The position numbers and the translations under genes were made by a program. From NCBI RefSeq assembly GCF_019656335.1, contig NZ_BPLZ01000001.1:248001-312000 (forward strand): a DNA stretch of 64,000 nucleotides, read 5' to 3'. The DNA is from Pseudomonas sp. NCCP-436 (GTDB taxonomy: Bacteria > Pseudomonadota > Gammaproteobacteria > Pseudomonadales > Pseudomonadaceae). Shown here one piece after another: positions 17,912 through 25,871 of the stretch. Position 1 is the first letter of the stretch, and each line of letters starts with the position of its first letter. Below the pieces are notes generated by a model. The model was not told the DNA's origin and ran no database searches. It saw only the letters and a program-made list of their open reading frames with translations.

Positions 17912-18309
17912 TCGGTCTATGTCTGGGTTTGGCCGGTGTGGTCTGGGCAGAACTGCCTGTGCCGGCCTTCACCCTGGCCTGGGATCACACAATCGAGAAA
18001 ATCCGCTGGGAAGAGGATTACCGAGTCAGCGCCGAGGGTTTGCTTCTCGGCGAGGCACGGATCAAGGGTTCCGGCGCCGGGATGGAAGTCCCGGACGGCG
18101 CCGAACTGCGCAATGGCAGCTGGCACTACCAGCGTCAGCTACCGCCTTTGCAGCCTTTGCGTCTCGGGCGTACGCCCGAGGCCGGGGACTATCAACTCTG
18201 TATTGACCAGCACTGTCGCCCCTTGAGCGACTGGCTCGGCCCGCCACAAGCGAGCCAGCCGATGCTGGAGTTCTGGAGCTGCGGGCCTGGCTCGGCTGTC
18301 TCCGGATAA
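17908..18309 (+). CDS. DUF1850 family protein, TRAP-associated
   Basis: This is a 133-residue small protein with an N-terminal hydrophobic leader (residues 1-14, ending VWA) suggesting export. The body has the DUF1850 look: FTLAWDHTIEKIRWEEDYRV near the start and late LCIDQHCRPLSDWL with two cysteines. DUF1850 genes are commonly found directly after TAXI-type TRAP permeases, as here, but their function is not established. The GTG start overlaps the permease stop codon, implying translational coupling. An intrinsic terminator follows. Confidence 0.8.
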   Translation: MIGLCLGLAGVVWAELPVPAFTLAWDHTIEKIRWEEDYRVSAEGLLLGEARIKGSGAGMEVPDGAELRNGSWHYQRQLPPLQPLRLGRTPEAGDYQLCIDQHCRPLSDWLGPPQASQPMLEFWSCGPGSAVSG

Positions 18310-18333
18310 TTCCCTCTCAGGTGAGGGAGGAGG

Positions 18334-18367
18334 AAACCCCCATGCGGTGAGAGCTGCTGGGGGTTTT
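18334..18367 (+). terminator. Intrinsic terminator of the TAXI-TRAP operon
   Basis: The stem AAACCCCC (18334-18341) pairs with GGGGGTTT (18359-18366) across a 17-base loop and ends in a short T run. A smaller hairpin TCCCTC/GAGGGA (18311-18328) lies just upstream, right after the DUF1850 stop. Confidence 0.65.
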
Positions 18368-18419
18368 GTTCGTGCGCTGCCTGCTAGGCTTCAGGAGGCA
18401 TTCGTTCAGGAGGTTCGTT

Positions 18420-18935
18420 ATGCGCTTAGCTCTTCATCTGGTTATCCCGCTGACCTGCTGCCTGTCGTCAGTGCCAACCTGGGCTGTGGATATCCGGCCA
18501 GGATTATGGGAAGTCAGTCAGCATCAGGTTAGGGTCGGTGATAAGCCCATACCCGCCATACAGGTTCTTCTGGGACAGATGCAGAACCTGCCACCCGAGC
18601 AGCGCCGGAAGATGGAGGAAGTGCTGGCTGAACAGGGCATCTGGCTGGATGCGGGTGGTGTACGGATATGCCTTACCGAAGAGCAGATCCGCGAGGAGAA
18701 GCTGCCATTGCACGATTCGGAGTCCGGCTGCAGCAGCGAAATTCTCGAACGCAGCGCGATGCTGTGGCGGTTTCGCTTTACCTGTCCGCAAGCCAGTGGT
18801 GAAGGAGAGACGCGCTTCGTCAGTGACAGGGAGTTCACCTCCCGGATCCAGGGTATCTACAACGGACAGTCCAGTAGCATGGAAAGTCGGGCACTTTGGC
18901 TTGGCGAGGATTGCGGATCACCAAGAGCCAATTGA
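18420..18935 (+). CDS. Secreted DUF3617-type protein
   Basis: This 171-residue protein has a Sec signal peptide (residues 1-22, ending WA). The mature protein begins VDIRPGLWEVSQHQVRVGDK, the start typical of DUF3617 proteins. Four cysteines (in RICLTEEQ, SGCSSE, FTCPQ and EDCGSP) are placed as in disulfide-bonded periplasmic members. Residues 40-75 hold the LPPEQRRKMEEVLAEQG helix seen in the family. Function is unknown. ATG 18420 has a strong AGGAGG site 7 bases upstream. It is monocistronic between a terminator and a Fur-type promoter. Confidence 0.75.
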   Translation: MRLALHLVIPLTCCLSSVPTWAVDIRPGLWEVSQHQVRVGDKPIPAIQVLLGQMQNLPPEQRRKMEEVLAEQGIWLDAGGVRICLTEEQIREEKLPLHDSESGCSSEILERSAMLWRFRFTCPQASGEGETRFVSDREFTSRIQGIYNGQSSSMESRALWLGEDCGSPRAN

Positions 18936-18964
18936 GATTAGCTGGTAAATGTAAGTCAATTGTA

Positions 18965-19019
18965 TTGACTGAGATGGGCGTCTGTTGCGAGAATCTTATC
19001 GATAATTGTTATCGTTTGC
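18965..19019 (+). promoter_or_regulatory. Promoter with Fur-like operator for the siderophore receptor
   Basis: A -35 element TTGACT (18965-18970) is followed after 18 bases by GAGAAT (18989-18994). Just downstream, GATAATTGTTATCGTTTGC (19001-19019) matches the 19-base Fur consensus at 13 positions, including the whole GATAAT half. Its placement over the transcription start fits repression by Fur-iron. Confidence 0.55.
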
Positions 19020-19098
19020 ATTATTTGCGGCGCCGTCAATGAGACAGTTGGCTGCAAATGGACTTTCTGCAGCTATCGAAAGTGCAACAGGAGCCCCC

Positions 19099-21216
19099 TT
19101 GTTCAGCAGAAAAACCCGACTGGTCCTGGCGATTGCCTCGGCCTGCGGCCTCGGTCAGGCCATGGCAGAGGAAGCACGGCAGCTGGAGCTCGATGCCCAG
19201 ACCGTTACCGCCAGCCCTGAAGCAGTCAACACCGACAGCTATCGCGCACCATCAAGCAGTGCAGCGACCCGGCTTGACCTGACGCCGCGGCAGACACCGC
19301 AGGTGATTTCGGCTATCGGCCGGGCGCAGATCGACGACTTCCAACTCAACGGCATCAACGACGTACTCAAGTTCACCCCAGGTATCACCGTCGAGGAGAT
19401 CGAAACCGATCGAACCTATTTCACCGCCCGCGGTTTTGACATCACCAACTTTCAGTTCGACGGCGTTGGCATTCCGTTTTCTTCCGGCGGCCAGGAGGGG
19501 GCTGTGGATCTCGCGCCGTTCGAGCGGGTGGAGGTGTTGCGCGGCGCCAACGGCCTGATGAGCGGCACGGGCAATCCGTCGGCGACCGTCAACTTCGTAC
19601 GCAAGCGTCCCACCATGGCGCCGCAGGCGCGCGTGGACATGAGCGCAGGCTCCTGGGACAAGCGCCGCATCGAGGCCGATGTATCAGGCGCGCTGACCGA
19701 TAGCGGCAACATCCGCGGGCGCGCGGTGTATGCCCACGACGCCAAGAACTCCTATCTCGACCGCTACTCACGGGAAAAGCACGTATTCTATGGCGTGGTG
19801 GAGGCCGACCTGCGTGACGATACGCTGCTCTCCGTCGGCTATACCCTGGACAAGACGGCCGCCAACAGCCCGCTGTGGGGAGCTCTACCGCTGTTCGATT
19901 CGGCGGGCAGGCCGACACGTCTGTCGCGTTCCACCAGCACTGCTGCCGACTGGTCCTGGTGGGATAATCAGGAGCAGCGCATTTTCTCTGAGTTGACCCA
20001 CACCTTGGCCAATGGCTGGCAGGTAAAGGGCAGTTTGACCCGTGTTAAGAGAGAGAGCGACTCAGCACTGTTCTATGTATTCGGTACGCCGGATGCCGCC
20101 ACCGGAGAGGGGCTGTTTGGTTACCCTTCAACGTACACCGGCGATACACACCAGTGGATAGCCGATCTGTCGCTGGGAGGTGCGCTCAACCTGGCCGGGC
20201 GTGAACATGAGCTGGTGTTCGGTACCAACTGGTATCGCTCTGAGGTGGATGAGCGATCACGGTATATCCCGGGCAACTCCCTGGCATTGCCCTCGGACAT
20301 CATTTTCGATGGTGACTTTCCCAAACCGGACACGTGGGATCGCAGTGGCGGCGGAGGCTACGAGGACAAGCAGAAAAGCTTCTATTCGGCTGCGCGTCTG
20401 AGCCTCACCGATGCGCTTACGCTGATTGCCGGTGCCCGGGTGGTGGAGCTGGAGAGCGAGGGTCTCTCGTACGGACAGGATCGTCAGCGCAAGGATGATG
20501 CGGTTCTGCCTTATGCCGGGCTGGTCTACGACCTGAACGAGCAGTTGTCGCTCTATGCCAGCTACAGCGAGATCTTCAATCCGCAGAAGGAGGAGGGTGC
20601 CGACCTGCGTCGCCTTGATCCGGTCGAAGGGGAGAATTACGAGATCGGCGTCAAGGGAGAGTTGCTGGATGGGCGGCTCAATGTCTCGGCAGCAATGTTT
20701 CGCACCAAGCAGTCGAACCTGGCCGAATCCATTGGTTTTGATAGCGGCAGTGGCAAGCAGATCTACGCCGGGGCTGATTATCTGAGCGAAGGTTATGAAC
20801 TGGAGGTGTCCGGCGAGCTGTTGCCGGGGCTGCAGATCATGGGCGGCTATACCTATGTCGACATCCAGAATGCCGATCATAGCCATGGCCGTACCTATGC
20901 ACCCAAGCACATGTTGCGGGCTTCCACCGTCTACCGCGTGCCGCAACTGCCGCAACTGAAGGTTGGTGCGAATCTCAGCTGGCAGGACGACATCTACCGT
21001 GCTGTCACTCTGGCTGATGGCAGTCGTGCCCGGATCGAGCAGGATGACTATGCCCTGCTTGGTCTGATGGCCAGTTACGACATCGACCCGAACTGGAGCG
21101 TGTCGGCCAACCTGAACAACCTGACCAACGAGAAATACATCTCCAGCCTCTACTGGGAGCAGGGCTTCTACGGTGCGCCGCGTAACGCCAGCATGACCCT
21201 GAGCTGGAAGTACTAG
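19099..21216 (+). CDS. TonB-dependent ferric-siderophore receptor
   Basis: This is a 705-residue outer-membrane receptor. I place the start at TTG 19099: ACAGGAG lies 5 bases upstream, and the product then opens with a proper signal peptide (residues 1-23, ending AMA). A longer form from ATG 19039 would bury that peptide. The plug domain runs about 45-170, with TARGFDITNFQFDG and ERVEVLRGANGLMSGTGNPSATVN. A 22-strand barrel follows and ends in the terminal aromatic strand MTLSWKY. There is no N-terminal STN signalling domain, so it should not act through an anti-sigma factor. It resembles FhuE/FpvA-type hydroxamate receptors; the siderophore is not determined. A Fur-like site precedes it and a PepSY membrane gene follows 8 bases later. 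Confidence 0.92.
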   Translation: MFSRKTRLVLAIASACGLGQAMAEEARQLELDAQTVTASPEAVNTDSYRAPSSSAATRLDLTPRQTPQVISAIGRAQIDDFQLNGINDVLKFTPGITVEEIETDRTYFTARGFDITNFQFDGVGIPFSSGGQEGAVDLAPFERVEVLRGANGLMSGTGNPSATVNFVRKRPTMAPQARVDMSAGSWDKRRIEADVSGALTDSGNIRGRAVYAHDAKNSYLDRYSREKHVFYGVVEADLRDDTLLSVGYTLDKTAANSPLWGALPLFDSAGRPTRLSRSTSTAADWSWWDNQEQRIFSELTHTLANGWQVKGSLTRVKRESDSALFYVFGTPDAATGEGLFGYPSTYTGDTHQWIADLSLGGALNLAGREHELVFGTNWYRSEVDERSRYIPGNSLALPSDIIFDGDFPKPDTWDRSGGGGYEDKQKSFYSAARLSLTDALTLIAGARVVELESEGLSYGQDRQRKDDAVLPYAGLVYDLNEQLSLYASYSEIFNPQKEEGADLRRLDPVEGENYEIGVKGELLDGRLNVSAAMFRTKQSNLAESIGFDSGSGKQIYAGADYLSEGYELEVSGELLPGLQIMGGYTYVDIQNADHSHGRTYAPKHMLRASTVYRVPQLPQLKVGANLSWQDDIYRAVTLADGSRARIEQDDYALLGLMASYDIDPNWSVSANLNNLTNEKYISSLYWEQGFYGAPRNASMTLSWKY

Positions 21217-21224
21217 GACATACC

Positions 21225-22442
21225 ATGCGCCAGATCTTGGTATTGCTGCACCGCTGGTGCGGCCTGTTCATCGCCTTGTTCCTGTTCGTCGCCGGCCTGA
21301 CCGGGGCGGTAATCTCCTGGGATCATGAGCTGGACGAGTGGCTTAACCCGCACCTGTTCGACGCTCGCAGCGAAGGGCTTGTGCAGGATCCGCTGCAGTT
21401 GGCCGATGCGCTGGAAGCACGTGACCCGCGCCTGCAAATTAGCTTCATGCCGTTGGCTCTTGAGCCTGGGCATGCACTGAACGTTTTCGTCGATCCGCGT
21501 ATTGACGAGCGCACCGGCAAGGCCTACGAGTTGGGCTTCAACCAATTGGGAATCGACCCGGTAAGCGGCGAGATCCAGGGCCAGCGCGAGTGGGGAGCGA
21601 TTTCTCTGAGTCGGGAAAACCTCCTGCCGTTTCTCTACAAGCTGCACTACAGCCTGCATATCCCGGACGGCTTCGGCATTGAGCTGGGTGTGCTGTTCTT
21701 CGGTATCGTCGCCATGGTCTGGTGCATCGACTGCCTGGTGGCGCTGTGGTTGTCGTTCCCCAATCGTCGTAGTTGGCGCAAGTCCTTCGCCTTCCGCTGG
21801 CGTCAGGGAGGCTACAAGCTCAACTTCGACCTGCACCGCTCAGGCGGCGTCTGGCTCTGGTTGCTGCTGCTGATTCTCGCCGTCACCTCGGTATCGATGA
21901 ACCTGGAACGCCAGGTCGTCCGACCGCTGGTGGAAGTGTTTTCGCCGCTGACACCGAGCCCGTTTGCCAGCCGTACGCCAGTTACCCTCGACCAGCAGAT
22001 CGTGCCGCAGATCGACCGGCACAAGGTGATTGCCATCGCTTCGGCCGAGGCACAGAGACTGGGTTGGGAGTCACCCGCCGGAGGGCTGTTCCACTCCGCC
22101 GAGTTTGGCGTGTATGGCGTCGGTTTCTATGCGCTGGGTGAGGATCACGGCGATGCCGGGCTGGGCAATCCGTGGATCTATGTCGACAGCCGTAGCGGCG
22201 AGCTGGCCGGAGCGCATGTACCGGGCAGTGGTAGCGCCGGTGATATCTTCCTGCAGGCACAGTTCCCGCTGCATTCTGGACGCATCATCGGCTTGCCCGG
22301 ACGCATTCTGGTGTCGCTGCTGGGGCTGGTGGTGGCTGGCTTGTCGGTCACGGGCGTGGTGATTTGGGCGAAGAAGCGCCGCTCACGCCAGCTGAGCGAG
22401 CAGCGTCAGCGCGACGGCCAGGCTTTGCCGGTGCGCAGCTGA
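21225..22442 (+). CDS. PepSY-associated membrane protein of iron uptake
   Basis: This is a 405-residue inner-membrane protein with four hydrophobic helices, at about 12-32, 145-170, 205-225 and 360-385. The opening LLHRWCGLFIALFLFVAGLTG is the PepSY-TM signature. Two periplasmic PepSY-like stretches lie between helices. Homologues such as FoxB and FsrB-like reductases act with siderophore receptors to release or reduce iron at the inner membrane. It sits 8 bases after the receptor stop, so the two are one transcript under the same Fur-like site. The exact substrate is not known. Confidence 0.85.
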   Translation: MRQILVLLHRWCGLFIALFLFVAGLTGAVISWDHELDEWLNPHLFDARSEGLVQDPLQLADALEARDPRLQISFMPLALEPGHALNVFVDPRIDERTGKAYELGFNQLGIDPVSGEIQGQREWGAISLSRENLLPFLYKLHYSLHIPDGFGIELGVLFFGIVAMVWCIDCLVALWLSFPNRRSWRKSFAFRWRQGGYKLNFDLHRSGGVWLWLLLLILAVTSVSMNLERQVVRPLVEVFSPLTPSPFASRTPVTLDQQIVPQIDRHKVIAIASAEAQRLGWESPAGGLFHSAEFGVYGVGFYALGEDHGDAGLGNPWIYVDSRSGELAGAHVPGSGSAGDIFLQAQFPLHSGRIIGLPGRILVSLLGLVVAGLSVTGVVIWAKKRRSRQLSEQRQRDGQALPVRS

Positions 22443-22445
22443 GTC

Positions 22446-23891
22446 TCAGAGAACCGGGGAGATCAGCCGCGCCACGCGCATGCCCAACTGCTGCAGGCGG
22501 CGAAGGTTTCGTCGATCCTCGTTGACTAGCTCGCGAGCCTGGCTGAAATCCTCTTCCAGCATGGCTGCGACCTCGGCATTGAAGCCCGGGTCGAAGGTCA
22601 GCAGGCTCACCTCGAAATTCAGCCGAAACGAGCGGTTGTCCAGGTTGGCGCTTCCCAGCACGCAGGCGTCATGGTCGATCAGCAGCGCCTTTTGGTGCAG
22701 GAAGCCGGGCTGGTAGCGAAACACCCGTACACCGGCGCGTAGCGCCTCGAAGGCATACAGGCTGGAGGCGGCGTAGACCACGTGGTGATCCGGGCGCGCC
22801 GGCAGCAGCAGGCGCACATCTACTCCACGCATTACCGCCAGGCGCAGGGCAGCGAACAGCGCCTCATCGGGGACGAAGTAGGGGCTGCTCAGCCAGACAC
22901 GTTCGCGGGCGGCGTGGATCGCCTCGACAAACATCAGTGAGCAGGTTTCCTGCGGATCCGCCGGGCCGCTGGCGATTATCTGGCAGAGCAGGCCGGGCTC
23001 GTCCTGCTTGCTTGGCATCAGCATGGGCGGCAACTGCCGGCAGGCCCAGTACCAGTCTTCGGCGAAGGCTTCTTGCAGGCTGGCCACTACTGGCCCGCGC
23101 ACTTCCACATGGGTGTCGCGCCAGGGGGCCAGTGGTGGTTTCTGTCCGAGGTATTCGATACCGACGTTGAGCCCGCCGAGAAAGCCGACTTCACCGTCGA
23201 CCACAACGATCTTGCGGTGGTTGCGGAAATTCAGTTGAAAACGGTTTAACACTCCTGCACGGGTGGGGAAGGCGTGTATCTTTACGCCTCCCTGGCGCAG
23301 GCTGTCGATATAGGTACGCGGCAGTGCGTGGCTACCCACGCCATCGTAAAGCACATGCACTTTCACACCGGCCGCCGCACGCTCCAGTAGCAGTTGGTGC
23401 AGGCGGCGGCCGAGTTCGTCATCGCGGATGATAAAGAACTGCAGCAGGATCACCCGACGAGCGCTGGCCAGCGCCTCGAACATAGCGGCAAAGGTGGCCT
23501 CGCCATTGATCAGCAGCCGCGCGCGGTTGCCGGTCAGCCCAGGCAGGTGGGATAGCCGCGGCAGCGCCCGCAGGCGTTCGTAGGCAGGTGACAGACTGGC
23601 GGCCTTGGCCTCTTCGACCCAGGGTCGCCAGTCCTGAGCAGCCATGGCCAGGTGCATGGCCTTGTCCGCCTCGCGCCGCGCTCGCACATAGGCATCAAAG
23701 CGGCTGCGGCCGAAGATCAGATAGGGCAGCAGCGTGAGGTAGGGCATGAAGAACAGCGACAGCGCCCAGGCCAGCGCGCCCTGGGCGGTGCGCACGGTAA
23801 GCACGGCATGAATCGCGGCGAGCATGCCGAAAGCGTGAATGGTGGCAATCAGGTAGCCAAACAGGTGCGGAATGCCAAAGTCGACGGGCAT
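22446..23891 (-). CDS. cls: Cardiolipin synthase (phospholipase D family)
   Basis: This 481-residue inner-membrane enzyme condenses phosphatidylglycerol to cardiolipin. Two membrane helices lie at about 8-28 and 38-58. Two HKD phospholipase D motifs are intact: [18 protein letters not shown] in the middle and [20 protein letters not shown] near the C-terminus. ATG 23889-23891 ([14 protein letters not shown]) is chosen because AGGA lies 9 bases upstream and helix 1 follows; the open frame extends further without homology. It converges on the PepSY gene, leaving only 3 bases between stop codons. Confidence 0.93.
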   Translation of the reverse strand: MPVDFGIPHLFGYLIATIHAFGMLAAIHAVLTVRTAQGALAWALSLFFMPYLTLLPYLIFGRSRFDAYVRARREADKAMHLAMAAQDWRPWVEEAKAASLSPAYERLRALPRLSHLPGLTGNRARLLINGEATFAAMFEALASARRVILLQFFIIRDDELGRRLHQLLLERAAAGVKVHVLYDGVGSHALPRTYIDSLRQGGVKIHAFPTRAGVLNRFQLNFRNHRKIVVVDGEVGFLGGLNVGIEYLGQKPPLAPWRDTHVEVRGPVVASLQEAFAEDWYWACRQLPPMLMPSKQDEPGLLCQIIASGPADPQETCSLMFVEAIHAARERVWLSSPYFVPDEALFAALRLAVMRGVDVRLLLPARPDHHVVYAASSLYAFEALRAGVRVFRYQPGFLHQKALLIDHDACVLGSANLDNRSFRLNFEVSLLTFDPGFNAEVAAMLEEDFSQARELVNEDRRNLRRLQQLGMRVARLISPVL

Positions 23892-24164
23892 GCGGGATTG
23901 TCCTTTGAACCGGGCAGCGGGTGCCGGGCAGGCCGTAAACGCCGCTGTTGTGCGGCCATCGTGCCACGCCAAGGAATGTAATGGCAGGGGCTGTCACCTG
24001 GCCATTATTTGTAATTTTCAGCGCTAATTCCTTCTACGTGAAATAAATTCATGTGTTACCCTCTTTCGTTCGACTCAAGTTCGGGTCGTCTTTAATTCGA
24101 GGAGGGCATCCAGTCCTGTTCACGCTCGTCTAGCGAGTCAAACGCATCAAGGAGTACGCCACGT

Positions 24165-25826
24165 ATGGGAAACATTCCTTCGCCTGAAACGACCCCGCCA
24201 TCCACAGTGGACACAGCAGACGGCATCCCGGCTCCGTCCGGAGCAGCAAACCTGATCGACACCGACTATGTCATCGGCCAGGACAACATCCGCGGTCAGT
24301 TCGTATTCTCCCTGGACATTCACGGCAAGGTCTTCACCATCTCCGCACTGGTCGCGGTAATCTTTGTCATTCTCACTCTTGCCCTGCAGACTGAAGTGGA
24401 GCCGTTGTTCACCGCACTCAGGGACTGGCTGACTCATCACATGGCCTGGTTCTTCCTTGGTGCCGGCAATATCTTCGTATTGCTGTGTTTGGGCCTGATC
24501 ATCTCGCCGTTGGGGCGAGTGCGCATCGGCGGCCGCGAGGCGACGCCTGACTTCTCCTACCTGACCTGGTTCTCCATGCTGTTCGCTGCCGGCATGGGCA
24601 TTGGCCTGATGTTCTACGGCGTGGCCGAGCCGGTGTCGCACTTCAGCGCTGCACTGGGCGGTGTGACGATGGAGAACGGTGTGCGTACCGACTGGGCACC
24701 ACTCGGCGGAGCCGCCGGAAATGCTGTTGAGGCGCAGCGTCTGGCGATGGCCGCCACCATCTTTCACTGGGGCCTGCATCCCTGGGCGATCTACGCCATC
24801 GTGGCCCTGGCGCTGGCAATCTTTTCCTTCAACAAGGGCCTGCCGCTGGCGATCCGCTCGATCTTCTATCCGATCCTTGGCGAGCGGGTATGGGGCTGGC
24901 CAGGTCACGTGATCGATATCCTCGCCGTGTTCGCTACGCTGTTTGGTCTGGTTACCTCTTTGGGTATCGGTGCAGAGCAGGCGGCCGGTGGCATCGAGCA
25001 TTTGTTCGGCATCGAGGCCAACAATGCCAGCAAGGTCCTGCTGATCATCGCCATTACCCTGGTGGCGCTGGGTTCGGTAGTGTCCGGGCTGGACAAGGGC
25101 GTGCGCCGCTTGTCGGAAATCAACATCTTCCTGGCCTTCGTACTGCTGGCGTTCGTGGTCATCGCCGGGCCAACCCTGGCCATTGCCCTGGGTTTCTTCG
25201 ACAACCTGGGCGCCTATCTGAGTTATCTGCCGGCGCTGTCCAATCCGGTCGGGCGTGAGGACGTCAACTTCACTCAGGGCTGGACCGCCTTTTACTGGGC
25301 CTGGTGGATCAGTTGGTCGCCATTCGTTGGCATGTTCATCGCCCGCATCAGCCGCGGCCGCAGCGTGCGCGAATTCCTTATCGCCGTGTTGCTGGTGCCA
25401 TCGCTGGTCTCGGTGCTGTGGATGACCACATTTGGTGGTAGTGCCTTCGCCCAGATCGGTGCAGGACTCGGTGGAGTGGTAGACGCGGCGCTGGAGCTGA
25501 AGCTGTTTGCACTGCTCGGTGAATATCCTCTGAGCGGAATCACCTCGTTCGTCACCATCCTGCTGGTGGTGTTGTTCTTCATCACCTCGTCGGATTCCGG
25601 CTCACTGGTGATCGATACCATCACTGCAGGCGGCAAGGTCAATGCGCCTGTGGTACAGCGGATATTCTGGGCCAGCATCGAGGGGGTGATCGCCATCGCC
25701 CTGCTGCTCGGCGGCGGCCTAGTGGCGTTGCAGGCGATGGCCGTGTCCACCGGCTTGCCATTCGCCGTCGTGCTGCTGTTGGGCTGTATTTCCGTCGTGC
25801 GGGGGCTGATGAGCGAGCCGCGCTGA
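24165..25826 (+). CDS. betT: BCCT-family choline/glycine betaine transporter, short C-terminus
   Basis: This 553-residue inner-membrane transporter has about twelve helices. AAGMGIGLMFYGVAEP carries the glycine-rich GMGIG stretch of sodium-coupled betaine carriers, and the segment FYWAWWISWSPFVGMFIARISRGR is the BCCT signature with its aromatic substrate box. The protein ends about 14 residues after the last helix. It therefore lacks the long cytoplasmic osmosensing tail of E. coli-type BetT and may import substrate constitutively rather than as an osmosensor. The gene symbol follows family habit; choline, betaine or carnitine are all possible. ATG 24165 follows AAGGAG. The 273 bases before it hold no gene and no operator I recognise. 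Confidence 0.88.
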   Translation: MGNIPSPETTPPSTVDTADGIPAPSGAANLIDTDYVIGQDNIRGQFVFSLDIHGKVFTISALVAVIFVILTLALQTEVEPLFTALRDWLTHHMAWFFLGAGNIFVLLCLGLIISPLGRVRIGGREATPDFSYLTWFSMLFAAGMGIGLMFYGVAEPVSHFSAALGGVTMENGVRTDWAPLGGAAGNAVEAQRLAMAATIFHWGLHPWAIYAIVALALAIFSFNKGLPLAIRSIFYPILGERVWGWPGHVIDILAVFATLFGLVTSLGIGAEQAAGGIEHLFGIEANNASKVLLIIAITLVALGSVVSGLDKGVRRLSEINIFLAFVLLAFVVIAGPTLAIALGFFDNLGAYLSYLPALSNPVGREDVNFTQGWTAFYWAWWISWSPFVGMFIARISRGRSVREFLIAVLLVPSLVSVLWMTTFGGSAFAQIGAGLGGVVDAALELKLFALLGEYPLSGITSFVTILLVVLFFITSSDSGSLVIDTITAGGKVNAPVVQRIFWASIEGVIAIALLLGGGLVALQAMAVSTGLPFAVVLLLGCISVVRGLMSEPR

Positions 25827-25835
25827 GGCTCTGCA

Positions 25836-25867
25836 ACTCATCCCGCCGCTTACGCGGCGGGATGAGT
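25836..25867. terminator. Bidirectional hairpin between the BCCT and RTX genes
   Basis: A perfect 14-base stem, ACTCATCCCGCCGC with its complement, closes on a TTAC loop exactly between two converging genes. It has no long T run on either side but is probably the shared terminator. Confidence 0.65.
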
Positions 25868-25871
25868 GATC

